The translations under genes were made by a program, and so were the position numbers. The notes below the pieces were generated by a model that worked only from the letters and a program-made list of their open reading frames with translations, was not told the DNA's origin and did not search any database. 52,458 bases of DNA from Labilibaculum sp. (GTDB taxonomy: Bacteria; Bacteroidota; Bacteroidia; Bacteroidales; Marinifilaceae): contig JAEINT010000024.1 of the NCBI GenBank assembly GCA_016342745.1, forward strand, positions 1-52,458, written 5' to 3'. Positions 28,672 to 37,021 of this stretch are shown here, one piece after another (the stretch's first letter is position 1; each line of letters begins with the position of its first letter).

Positions 28672-29778
28672 TTATTCCTGAATATTTACGGAGATTCCTT
28701 TGTGAATTCCTGACGTTTTTAAAACAAGTTGAACACCATCCTTTAATCCCTCAACAATAACAGCATCTTCCTTCTTTTGAACGATTGAAACTTTTTGTTG
28801 ATTAATAATCCCTTTATTGACTGTAAAAACATATTCTGAATCCACTAAAAGCTTACGAGGAATTTCTACTCCAAATACATCCTTTTTCAACTGTACATCT
28901 GCATTTAAAAACATGCCTTCTTTTAAGTTATTTCCAGTAACAGCAATGTATACGTTCACCATTTGCGTATCTGAATCTACTTTTTTACTAATACGACGAA
29001 CCGAACCAGTCCAGTTTTCATTTGTGTTTTTTGAATAAACATTTACTTGATTCCCAAGCTTGATTCCTTCGAGATTATTCAAATCAACACCAACAATCAA
29101 ATCGTAGGCACTTGTATTAACAAACTCACCTAACTTTTGGCCACTCATAACTAAAGTACCTGGTTTAATGTTTGATTCGATAATTTCACCTGCGAAAGGA
29201 GCTGTTATAGAATACTTTGAGAGTTGTTGCTCAAGGCTTTTAATATTGTAATATTCAGTGTAGATATTTTTACCGGCTAAAAAATATTTTTCTTTATCGT
29301 TCTTCGCGCTTGGAATTGGTGCCAATTGATTCTCAACATCTAATTCTTGCAAATATTTTTCCCAAGCAGAATAACTTTCAGGATAATCAAATTTTAAATC
29401 TGGTAAAACAGAAGCAATTTCTGTCATAAAACTGCTACGCTTTGAATATACTTCGGCTCTGTATGTATCATCTTGAATCGACAATAAGTTCTCACCTTTT
29501 GAAAAACTTACACCTTCTAGAAATTGCTTACCTGTAGATTTTAGAATCCCTGTTACTTCAGCATAAACCTCTACTTTATCTCTTGCTTCCAAATTACCAA
29601 TTACTGATAGCTGTAAATCAATTTTACTGTTCTTTATACTTTGAACAGGAACAATTATTTCCTTCGAAACAACTTTCTTTTCTTTTGGTGCTTTTTTCAT
29701 ACCTGCAAATACAAACGCGAGTCCCATTGTTCCAACAATAACCAAAACTCCTAAAAGGATACTTTTTCTTTTTAACAT
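28672..29778 (-). CDS. RND periplasmic adaptor (membrane fusion protein), first system
   Basis: 368 residues. One N-terminal membrane anchor (SILLGVLVIVGTMGLAFVF) is followed by a lipoyl-like half-motif (EVYAEVTGILKSTGKQFLEGV...GENLLSI), a short hairpin region and the return motif SITAPFAGEIIESNIKPGTLVMSGQ near 190. It bridges the RND pump and TolC across the periplasm. As the first gene of the set it is transcribed divergently from the LytS-like kinase, and a histidine kinase/LytTR pair on the other side is a candidate regulator. Confidence 0.9.
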   Translation of the reverse strand: MLKRKSILLGVLVIVGTMGLAFVFAGMKKAPKEKKVVSKEIIVPVQSIKNSKIDLQLSVIGNLEARDKVEVYAEVTGILKSTGKQFLEGVSFSKGENLLSIQDDTYRAEVYSKRSSFMTEIASVLPDLKFDYPESYSAWEKYLQELDVENQLAPIPSAKNDKEKYFLAGKNIYTEYYNIKSLEQQLSKYSITAPFAGEIIESNIKPGTLVMSGQKLGEFVNTSAYDLIVGVDLNNLEGIKLGNQVNVYSKNTNENWTGSVRRISKKVDSDTQMVNVYIAVTGNNLKEGMFLNADVQLKKDVFGVEIPRKLLVDSEYVFTVNKGIINQQKVSIVQKKEDAVIVEGLKDGVQLVLKTSGIHKGISVNIQE

Positions 29779-29886
29779 GACGTTTCTGTTTTATAATCTG
29801 TTGCAATTATAAGCTGACACGCTATAAAAAGTAAATTTTATCGACCAACAAGCCCGATTTGCCTGTATCAAAAGAAAAATTGTCGG

Positions 29887-29928
29887 TACCTTTGCTTGTC
29901 GTTAAAATCCTATGTGTTTACAGTTCAT
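29887..29928 (+). promoter_or_regulatory. Promoter of the LytS/LytTR genes with a possible LytTR-binding site
   Basis: TACCTTTG (29887-29894) is an exact TAnnTTTG -7 element. The nearest upstream TTTG is 25 bases away, longer than usual. ACAGTTCAT at 29920-29928 matches the LytTR site pattern [TA][AC][CA]GTTN[AG][TG], with a weak second half (GTCGTTAAA) 22 bases before it. The binding site is a guess; a chance match is possible. Confidence 0.4.
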
Positions 29929-30001
29929 TTTTACTTTTTCATCGACAAAAGGTGTTTTGGAAAACAAAAATTTGTTCTTTAGCGGTACAAAATTGTATTT
30001 C

Positions 30002-31060
30002 ATGAATTTAAAAGACAGATTATATCAGATATTTTCGATAAGATGGGTACAGCATCTCTCCTTTTGGTCGGTTTTTCTACTATTGGAAATGGGCCGTTTT
30101 ACCGATATGGATACAGATAGAATCCCAAGAGAAGTACTGTTCCAGGGAATCCAAAATGCATTTATTGCAATTCTTGTTTACTTTAACTTAAGAATTTTAA
30201 TTCCTCGATATTGGAATGCCGGAAAATATGGAAAATATCTACTTATATTTATTATTTGCGAAGTATTCACAATCGCTAGCTTAAGTTATTTATTCTATCA
30301 TTTTCCAGATTTAGAATTTAAAAATTTCATTAGATTAAGCACTGCAAAAGTCGTCATGATGAGTACTTTTAAGACGAATATATTTGTCTTATCAAGCACC
30401 CTGTTTCATTTTGTAAAAGAATGGATTAAATTAAAAGATGAAAATCTAAAATTTACAGAAAAGTCTCAAGAACAATTAGAAGCTGAATTGAACACGTTAA
30501 AAGCTCAAGTTAATCCTCATTTTCTGTTCAATACATTGAATAATATCTATTCCATGAGTCTATATGATTCAAACAAAACACCTGAGATGATCTTGAAATT
30601 ATCTCAACTTTTGAGTTATATGATATATGAATGCAAAGATGAAGAGATTAGTCTTGAGAAAGAAATCCAGTTTATAAAAAACTATATTGATTTGGAGTCG
30701 GTTCGAGTCGAAGACATTGCGAACATTAACTTAACAATTTGTGGCGAAGATCCGGGACATAAAATTCCTCCATTGTTATTTATTCCCTTAATCGAGAATG
30801 CATTTAAACATGGAATATCTTCAGAACAAACAACATCGGAAATTAATATTACTTTAAAGATATCAAAGGATAAAATTGAATTGGAAATTAATAATCCACT
30901 TGATGATATTCCAGAAGAACAAAAAAAGAAACAATTTGGTGGTTTAGGAATTGAAAATGTAAAAAAGAGACTTAATTTACTGTTCAAAAACCAGCACTCT
31001 TTCAATATCTCACGTGACAAAGGACTCTACACAAGCAAATTAAGCCTACAATTATCTTAA
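30002..31060 (+). CDS. LytS/YehU-like sensor histidine kinase
   Basis: 352 residues from MNLKDRLYQIF. A longer frame to 29912 is rejected since its extra 30 residues look like untranslated leader downstream of the -7 element. Four transmembrane segments occupy the first ~150 residues. A coiled coil then leads to the His_kinase domain with LKAQVNPHFLFNTLNNIYSM, whose histidine is the phosphorylation site, and a GHKL ATPase domain (PPLLFIPLIENAFKHGI and GGLGIENVKKRL). There is no large sensor domain, so the signal may be membrane-borne. It forms a pair with the following LytTR regulator. Confidence 0.92.
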   Translation: MNLKDRLYQIFSIRWVQHLSFWSVFLLLEMGRFTDMDTDRIPREVLFQGIQNAFIAILVYFNLRILIPRYWNAGKYGKYLLIFIICEVFTIASLSYLFYHFPDLEFKNFIRLSTAKVVMMSTFKTNIFVLSSTLFHFVKEWIKLKDENLKFTEKSQEQLEAELNTLKAQVNPHFLFNTLNNIYSMSLYDSNKTPEMILKLSQLLSYMIYECKDEEISLEKEIQFIKNYIDLESVRVEDIANINLTICGEDPGHKIPPLLFIPLIENAFKHGISSEQTTSEINITLKISKDKIELEINNPLDDIPEEQKKKQFGGLGIENVKKRLNLLFKNQHSFNISRDKGLYTSKLSLQLS

Positions 31061-31072
31061 AATAACAAGCAG

Positions 31073-31801
31073 ATGAATGTTAAATGTATTATTGTTGATG
31101 ATGAAATTCACGCAAGAAAAGTTCTTGAAAAATACATTCAAGATATTCCTCATTTAGAATTGGTTAAATCTTGCAAAAATGCATTAGAAGCGATGGATAT
31201 TTTGCGAAATCAAGAAATCGATGCCATGTTTTTGGATATTAACATGCCTAAACTTACTGGCTTAAATTTTTTAGAAAGCTTAAAAAATCCTCCGATAGTG
31301 GTAATTACAACTGCTTATCGGGAATATGCTGTGGATGCTTACGAATTAGATGTCATTGATTACTTGCACAAACCTATTCCATTCCCACGCTTTATAAAAG
31401 CCATTTCCAAAATTGAAGAGAAACTGCAAATAAGAAGTAATTCCTTAATTACTTCTCAAGAAAAACCGACGGACACAATTCTGGATTTCATTTTTATCAA
31501 AGCTGATAAGAAAACCATTAAACTCAATTTTAAGGATATTAAATATATTGAAGGATTAGGAGATTATATTAAAATTCACACCAAATCGAAAACCATTATC
31601 AGCAAACTAACCATCAAAAAAATGGAAGAGTTACTGCCCGAAAATGATTTTCCTCGTGTACACAAATCTTTTATTGTATCACTTAACCTGATTGATTCTA
31701 TTGAAGGAAATCAGATTGAAATTGAAAATAAAAAATTACCTATAGGGCAAATGTATCGTCAAAATTTCATGAATCTTATTAATCCTTTCCTTAAAAAATA
31801 G
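31073..31801 (+). CDS. LytTR-family response regulator
   Basis: 242 residues: receiver domain (~1-120) with IIVDDE, phosphoacceptor Asp in MFLDINMPKLTGLNFL (~55), TTAY, and LHKPIPF with the conserved lysine. The LytTR DNA-binding domain (~140-242) contains IKADKKTIKLNFKDIKYIEG and VHKSFIVSLNLIDSI. It starts 12 bases after the kinase. Its genomic position next to the divergent efflux operon makes it the obvious candidate to control that operon, which is inference. Confidence 0.94.
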   Translation: MNVKCIIVDDEIHARKVLEKYIQDIPHLELVKSCKNALEAMDILRNQEIDAMFLDINMPKLTGLNFLESLKNPPIVVITTAYREYAVDAYELDVIDYLHKPIPFPRFIKAISKIEEKLQIRSNSLITSQEKPTDTILDFIFIKADKKTIKLNFKDIKYIEGLGDYIKIHTKSKTIISKLTIKKMEELLPENDFPRVHKSFIVSLNLIDSIEGNQIEIENKKLPIGQMYRQNFMNLINPFLKK

Positions 31802-31869
31802 GTTCTTAATGTAAAGAAATTCATCTCTACATCGTTTGTGTAGCATTCTTTTTACAATTTTAACATTTT

Positions 31870-31904
31870 TTAGTTCGGACACAACCGAACTAAGTGTATA
31901 TTTG
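31870..31904 (+). promoter_or_regulatory. Promoter and palindromic operator of the GbsR/MarR regulator
   Basis: TTAGTTCGG (31870-31878) and CCGAACTAA (31885-31893) form a perfect 9-bp palindrome with a 6-base spacer. Three bases later comes the -7 element TATATTTG (31897-31904), 20 bases before the regulator ATG. Protein bound there would block RNA polymerase. A near copy occurs before the efflux operon, which points to autoregulation plus control of that operon. Confidence 0.75.
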
Positions 31905-31924
31905 CATCGTTAAGTTTATAAAGC

Positions 31925-32461
31925 ATGAAGAATTTACAAGAATTAGAAGAAAGAAAAAAGTTGTTAGTAGAAAGATATGGCCTATTTATGGAGAAACAAG
32001 AAAAACTTGCTCCCATAGCTGCTCGTATTTTTGCAACACTACTTATTAATAAAGAAAATGGAACTACATTCGACGAATTGGTTGCTTTTCTTGGTGCAAG
32101 TAAGAGCACAGTATCTACTAATTTAAAAACCTTACAAAAATCAGAAATTGTAGATTTTTTCACCAAACCTGGCGATCGAAAAAAGTATTTCACTTTAAAC
32201 CCTATTGGATTTCTTGCTAGAATTGAAGATGATCTAAAAATGTATAAAGCAGAACATCAATTAGCATCAGAAATAATCAACTTTAAGATTGAATCCAATG
32301 AAATTATTAAAAATCCAGAAGAAAAATTCCAACTTTCACACGAAACTCCATATTTAGATTATCTGGTAAGTACTATCTCAACGATAGAAAAGCTTAGAGA
32401 TGGAATTCAAAGTAAGTGCTCTGTTTTTCAACATTACAATCAAGAATCTTCAAATAAATAA
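31925..32461 (+). CDS. GbsR/MarR-family transcriptional regulator
   Basis: 178 residues: an N-terminal helix, a winged helix-turn-helix at about 36-95 (APIAARIFATLLINKENGTTFDELVAFLGASKSTVSTNLKTLQKSEIVDFFTKPGDRKKYF), and a C-terminal helical dimerisation part. This is the regulator type commonly seen before RND efflux operons in Bacteroidota. Its own promoter carries one palindrome, and a second palindrome with the same half-site and spacing lies before the efflux genes 60 bases downstream. It is therefore the probable local repressor; the ligand is not known. Confidence 0.88.
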   Translation: MKNLQELEERKKLLVERYGLFMEKQEKLAPIAARIFATLLINKENGTTFDELVAFLGASKSTVSTNLKTLQKSEIVDFFTKPGDRKKYFTLNPIGFLARIEDDLKMYKAEHQLASEIINFKIESNEIIKNPEEKFQLSHETPYLDYLVSTISTIEKLRDGIQSKCSVFQHYNQESSNK

Positions 32462-32522
32462 AACCATTTAATTGATAATAATTTAAGATCTGTACAAAGA
32501 TTTATCAAAACGTATGATTACC

Positions 32523-32553
32523 TAGTTCGCTTAATGGCGAACTAAACGAACTA
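32523..32553 (+). promoter_or_regulatory. Second palindromic operator, upstream of the second efflux operon
   Basis: TAGTTCGC (32523-32530) and GCGAACTA (32537-32544) form an 8-bp palindrome with a 6-base spacer, matching the operator before the regulator. An extra half-site ACGAACTA follows at 32546-32553. No clear -7 element was found close by. Confidence 0.72.
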
Positions 32554-32580
32554 TAATAATTACACACTAACTAAAAGTAG

Positions 32581-32634
32581 AAACCTGCACTAGTTATTGT
32601 TCAAAACCAAGAATATAACAGACAGTGCAGGTTT
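32581..32634 (+). terminator. Hairpin between operator and efflux operon (terminator or attenuator)
   Basis: AAACCTGCAC (32581-32590) pairs perfectly with GTGCAGGTTT (32625-32634), followed by T and G bases, 29 bases before the adaptor gene. It may end the regulator transcript or attenuate the efflux transcript; the operator lies upstream of it. Confidence 0.55.
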
Positions 32635-32663
32635 TGTAAAAATTTAAAACAAATTAGCATCAA

Positions 32664-33821
32664 ATGATTAAAAATTACCTACTATCAGGATTAATGATAA
32701 GCCTATTTGCTATATCATCATGCAATAATCCACAGAACCACCAGACAGCGCAAGGCCCAATGCCTTTTCCTGTGCAATCAGCTGAGATAAATAACGTAAC
32801 GGTATACAATGAATATGCTGCTAACATAGAAGGAGAACAAAACATCGAGATTCGTGCCAAAGTAGATGGTTTTGTTGATAAGATTTATATTGACGAAGGT
32901 GCAGAAGTAAAAAAAGGGCAATTGCTATTTAAGTTAAGTGCAGAAACTTTAAACCAACAGGTGAATGCAGCAAAAGCAAACATTGAAGTTTCTAAAGCTC
33001 AGGTAGTATCTGCGCAAGTAGAAGTTGACAAAGTAATGCCGCTTGTACAGAAAAATATCATTAGTGCTGTTCAATTACAAACCGCTGAAAGCAATCTAAA
33101 TGCCGCTAAAGCACAGTTAATTGCTGCACAAGCTGATTATATGAATGCGAAGGAAAATTTAGACTATACCTTTATTAAAAGTCCGGTAGATGGTATCATT
33201 GGAAGCATTCCTTACAGAATTGGAAGTTTGGTTGGTCGTACGGAAGCACAACCACTAACAACGGTTTCTAATGTTAGTAATGTATATGCTTATTTTACCT
33301 TAAACGAAAAGCAATTACTTCAATTCAATCGTCAACTAAATGGCAATAGTATTGCTAGTAAAATAAAGGAATTACCAGAAGTTGAATTAATTCTTGCTGA
33401 TGGAGTAACCTACGATCATAAAGGTAAAATTGAAACGATCAACGGAATGGTAAATCCTAGAACCGGAAGTATTAGCTATCGTGCTATATTCCCTAATCCT
33501 GCCAACCTATTAAGAAATGGTAGTAGTGGCAAGGTAAAAATGTCTTCTATCGAAAATAATATCATCATGGTTCCTCAAAAAGCAACCTATGAAATGCAAG
33601 GAAAGAAGTTTGTATATCTGGTAAACAAAGAAAATAAAGTGCAGGCGAAAGAAGTTCTGGTTAGTGCTTCAGTAGATGAAAAATTCATCGTTCAAAATGG
33701 CCTAAACGCAGGAGAAACTTTCGTTATCGACGGATTAATAAAGTTACGTGAAGGAATGCTAATTCAACCTATGAATCAAAAGCATACGCCTGATGGAAAC
33801 GCTGCATTTTCTAAAAAATAA
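32664..33821 (+). CDS. RND periplasmic adaptor (membrane fusion protein), second system
   Basis: 385 residues. Lipoprotein-like N-terminus (SLFAISSCNNPQ, lipidation cysteine near 20). The lipoyl half-motif IEIRAKVDGFVDKIYIDEGAEVKKGQLLF (~60), a coiled-coil hairpin (~90-150) and the returning TFIKSPVDGIIGSIPYRIGSLVG (~165) give the AcrA/MexA order. The downstream part VPQKATYEMQGKKFVYLVNK is also typical. First gene of a three-gene RND operon, behind the GbsR/MarR regulator and its operator. Confidence 0.93.
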   Translation: MIKNYLLSGLMISLFAISSCNNPQNHQTAQGPMPFPVQSAEINNVTVYNEYAANIEGEQNIEIRAKVDGFVDKIYIDEGAEVKKGQLLFKLSAETLNQQVNAAKANIEVSKAQVVSAQVEVDKVMPLVQKNIISAVQLQTAESNLNAAKAQLIAAQADYMNAKENLDYTFIKSPVDGIIGSIPYRIGSLVGRTEAQPLTTVSNVSNVYAYFTLNEKQLLQFNRQLNGNSIASKIKELPEVELILADGVTYDHKGKIETINGMVNPRTGSISYRAIFPNPANLLRNGSSGKVKMSSIENNIIMVPQKATYEMQGKKFVYLVNKENKVQAKEVLVSASVDEKFIVQNGLNAGETFVIDGLIKLREGMLIQPMNQKHTPDGNAAFSKK

Positions 33822-33858
33822 TCACAATCTTTTAATTGATTAATTAACAAACAAATAC

Positions 33859-36800
33859 ATGTTAAGAAGATTTATTGAACGGCCGGTATTATCGACTGTA
33901 ATATCCATACTCATCGTAATTTTAGGGGTTCTTGGACTCACATCTCTACCAAGAGAGCAATTTCCAGAAATTGCACCTCCTACTGTTCAGATTTCAGCAA
34001 ACTACCCTGGGGCTAATGCTGAAACCATTCTAAAAAGTGTTGTTGTTCCCATTGAGGAAGCCGTTAATGGCGTTGAAAACATGACCTATATGTCATCAAC
34101 CTCGAGTAATGACGGAACAGCCAGCATAAGTGTTTATTTTGAATTGGGAACCAATCCTGATATTGCTGCTGTAAATGTTCAAAATCGTGTTGCTACAGTA
34201 AACAGTAAATTACCACAACAGGTAATTCAATCTGGTGTAACCACCGAAAAAGTACAAAATAGTGTTTTGATGTTCTTCTCTCTTTACACCGAGAATGAAG
34301 ATTTAGATGCAACTTTCATTGAAAACTATGCTCGTATTAACCTAATACCTATGATCAAAAGGGTAAATGGTGTTGGTAGTGCAAATGTTTTTGGTGCAAG
34401 AGACTATTCAATGAGAATTTGGCTAAAGCCAGATAAAATGGCAGCCTTTGGGTTAACACCTCAGGATATAACTAATGCTATAAATGAACAAAATCTAGAA
34501 GCTGCACCAGGAAAATTTGGTGAAAATTCTACTCAAGCTTTTGAATACGTTATCCGATACAAGGGTAAGCTTTCTACTAAAGATGAATACGATAATATCA
34601 TCTTAAGATCAGACGGGAATAACAACTTTTTAAGATTAAAAGATGTTGCTAAGGTTGAATTGGGAGCTTTTAGCTACAACACTAAAAATATTACCAACGG
34701 AAATCCTTCGGTTGCAGTTGCTGTATATCAAACATCAGGATCTAATGCGCAGGAAATCATTAAAGATGTTATTGCAACCTTAGATCAAGCAAAAAAGGAT
34801 TTTCCTAATGGAGTAGATTACGTAATACCATTTAATACAAATGATTTTCTCGAAGCATCCATAAGTAAAGTGGTAATCACTTTAATAGAAGCATTCCTTT
34901 TGGTATTCCTTGTCGTGTTCCTATTTCTTCAAGATTTTAGATCAACTCTAATTCCTGCGCTCGCAGTTCCTGTTGCTATTGTTGGTACATTCTTCTTCCT
35001 TAATCTTTTTGGATTCTCGATTAACATGTTAACCTTATTTGCTCTGGTTCTGGCTATTGGTATTGTTGTAGATGATGCTATTGTTGTGGTTGAGGCTGTT
35101 CATGCCAAGCTCGATAATGGAGCGAAGAACGCTAAGAAAGCTACAGTATCCGCCATGAGCGAAATTACCGGGGCAATCATCTCCATTACTTTGGTGATGT
35201 CTGCAGTGTTTATTCCGGTTTCATTTCTAGAAGGACCAACAGGAGCATTTTACCAACAGTTTGCGATTACACTTGCGGTAGCTATTGTAATTTCTGCAAT
35301 TAACGCTTTGACATTAAGTCCAGCTTTATGTGCTCTTTTATTAAAGCCTCACAATCCAAGCGAAGAACACAAAAAAGGCCTTATAAACCGTTTCTATACA
35401 TCCTTTAATACAGGATTCGATGCTTTAACCGAACGTTACACCAATTCAGTAAGTTTCTTGATTCGTAAGAAATGGCTAACGGGAGTTATTTTAGTTGTCT
35501 TTCTTGTTCTTACAGGGTGGTTTTTCAAAACTACACCTACTGGATTTATTCCAAATGAAGATCAAGGTATTATTTTCTGTGATATTACTTTACCTCCAGG
35601 AAGTACTCTAGATAGAACAACAGAAGTTGCAGCTAAAGTTGAGAAAATCATTAACGAAATTGATGTTGTTCAAGAGAACATGTTCGTAGTTGGTTTTAGT
35701 TTAATGAGTAATACTAAAGGTGGATCAAAAGCCTTTGCAGTTATTAAGCTAAAAGAATGGAACCAGCGGAAAGAAGATCATCAGCAGGTAAAGGCGATCA
35801 TTGGACAATTATTCGGAAGAACTGCTGGAATAAATGAAGCAAGAATTCTATTCTTTGCCCCTCCTACTGTTCGTGGTTTCGGTAACTCCGATGGTTTTGA
35901 AATGCGCTTGCAAGATAAATCGAATGGAGAATTTAGCGATTTGATGGCGAAAAGTGGTCAGTTTTTGGGAGCCTTGAACCAACGTCCTGAAATTAAATAT
36001 GCAATTACCTCTTTTAACACAGGATTTCCTCAATACGAAATGGAAGTAAATGTGGAGAAAGTGAAAGAGGCTGGCATTTCTGTAAGTAGCTTATTTTCTA
36101 CTCTTCAGGGATATTACGGAAGTTGGTATGCTGCCGACTTTAACCGATTCGGAAAGCAATATCGTGTTATGATTCAGGCTGCTCCGGAAGATCGTGAAAC
36201 CCTTGAATCGATGAACAATGTATTTGTAAAAAATGCAAAAAACGAATTGGTATCAGTAAGTCAATTTGTAAGTATGAAAAAGGTTAACGGTCCTGATGTA
36301 GTGAATCGTTTCAACCTATTCAACTCTGCAACAATCAATGGAAATGTGAATCCTGGTTACAGTACTGGAGATGCTATTAAAGCCATTCAGGAAGTTGCAG
36401 CAGAAACATTGCCTTCGAATTACGGATACGAATTTTCGGGAATGACACGTGAAGAACAAAAAGCAGGAAACCAAGCAATCTTGGTGTTTGCCTTAAGTTT
36501 GATATTTGTGTACTTCTTGCTTGCTGCACAATACGAATCTTACATACTACCTTTCTCAATTATTCTCTCTCTACCTATCGGAATATTTGGAGCCATTTTC
36601 TTTGTAAAATTAATTGGTTTAGAAAACAACATCTATTTTCAGGTTGCCCTGATCATGTTGATTGGATTGCTAGCTAAAAATGCAATTTTAATTGTAGAAT
36701 TTGCTTTACAACGTCGTCGACAAGGAATGGAATTGATGCAAGCTGCAACTGAAGGAGCAAAAGCACGTTTACGTCCTATTTTGATGACTTCTTTTGCCTT

Positions 36801-37011
36801 TATCTTAGGAATTGTTCCCTTAATGATTGCAAGTGGTGCTGGAGCTGTGGGTAACCGATCAATTGGTACAGGTGCAGTTGGAGGAATGTTAATTGGAACT
36901 GTTTTCGGATTGTTTGTAATTCCTGCATTCTTTGTGATTTTCCAATCGATTCAGGAGAAAATTACTGGAACACCAAAACCAGAAGAAAATGAATTGGAAA
37001 CAGCAGAATAA
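33859..37011 (+). CDS. RND efflux pump, HAE1 (AcrB-like) family, second system
   Basis: 1050 residues, collinear with AcrB: N-terminal MLRRFIERPVLSTVIS, first porter domain, TM4 with the proton-relay pair in GIVVDDAIVVVEAV (~405), PVSFLEGPTGAFYQQFA, second porter domain, and QVALIMLIGLLAKNAILIVEFA near 945. It belongs to the hydrophobe/amphiphile exporter type, a typical multidrug, detergent or bile-like compound pump; the substrate is not predictable here. It follows the adaptor by 37 bases and precedes the OprM-like gene by 10. Confidence 0.96.
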   Translation: MLRRFIERPVLSTVISILIVILGVLGLTSLPREQFPEIAPPTVQISANYPGANAETILKSVVVPIEEAVNGVENMTYMSSTSSNDGTASISVYFELGTNPDIAAVNVQNRVATVNSKLPQQVIQSGVTTEKVQNSVLMFFSLYTENEDLDATFIENYARINLIPMIKRVNGVGSANVFGARDYSMRIWLKPDKMAAFGLTPQDITNAINEQNLEAAPGKFGENSTQAFEYVIRYKGKLSTKDEYDNIILRSDGNNNFLRLKDVAKVELGAFSYNTKNITNGNPSVAVAVYQTSGSNAQEIIKDVIATLDQAKKDFPNGVDYVIPFNTNDFLEASISKVVITLIEAFLLVFLVVFLFLQDFRSTLIPALAVPVAIVGTFFFLNLFGFSINMLTLFALVLAIGIVVDDAIVVVEAVHAKLDNGAKNAKKATVSAMSEITGAIISITLVMSAVFIPVSFLEGPTGAFYQQFAITLAVAIVISAINALTLSPALCALLLKPHNPSEEHKKGLINRFYTSFNTGFDALTERYTNSVSFLIRKKWLTGVILVVFLVLTGWFFKTTPTGFIPNEDQGIIFCDITLPPGSTLDRTTEVAAKVEKIINEIDVVQENMFVVGFSLMSNTKGGSKAFAVIKLKEWNQRKEDHQQVKAIIGQLFGRTAGINEARILFFAPPTVRGFGNSDGFEMRLQDKSNGEFSDLMAKSGQFLGALNQRPEIKYAITSFNTGFPQYEMEVNVEKVKEAGISVSSLFSTLQGYYGSWYAADFNRFGKQYRVMIQAAPEDRETLESMNNVFVKNAKNELVSVSQFVSMKKVNGPDVVNRFNLFNSATINGNVNPGYSTGDAIKAIQEVAAETLPSNYGYEFSGMTREEQKAGNQAILVFALSLIFVYFLLAAQYESYILPFSIILSLPIGIFGAIFFVKLIGLENNIYFQVALIMLIGLLAKNAILIVEFALQRRRQGMELMQAATEGAKARLRPILMTSFAFILGIVPLMIASGAGAVGNRSIGTGAVGGMLIGTVFGLFVIPAFFVIFQSIQEKITGTPKPEENELETAE

Positions 37012-37021
37012 ATAGATCGAA

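Noticed and set aside
29912-30001. 30-residue N-terminal extension of the LytS-like kinase
   Set aside because: It lies in the leader behind a -7 element, and the next ATG gives a standard N-terminus.
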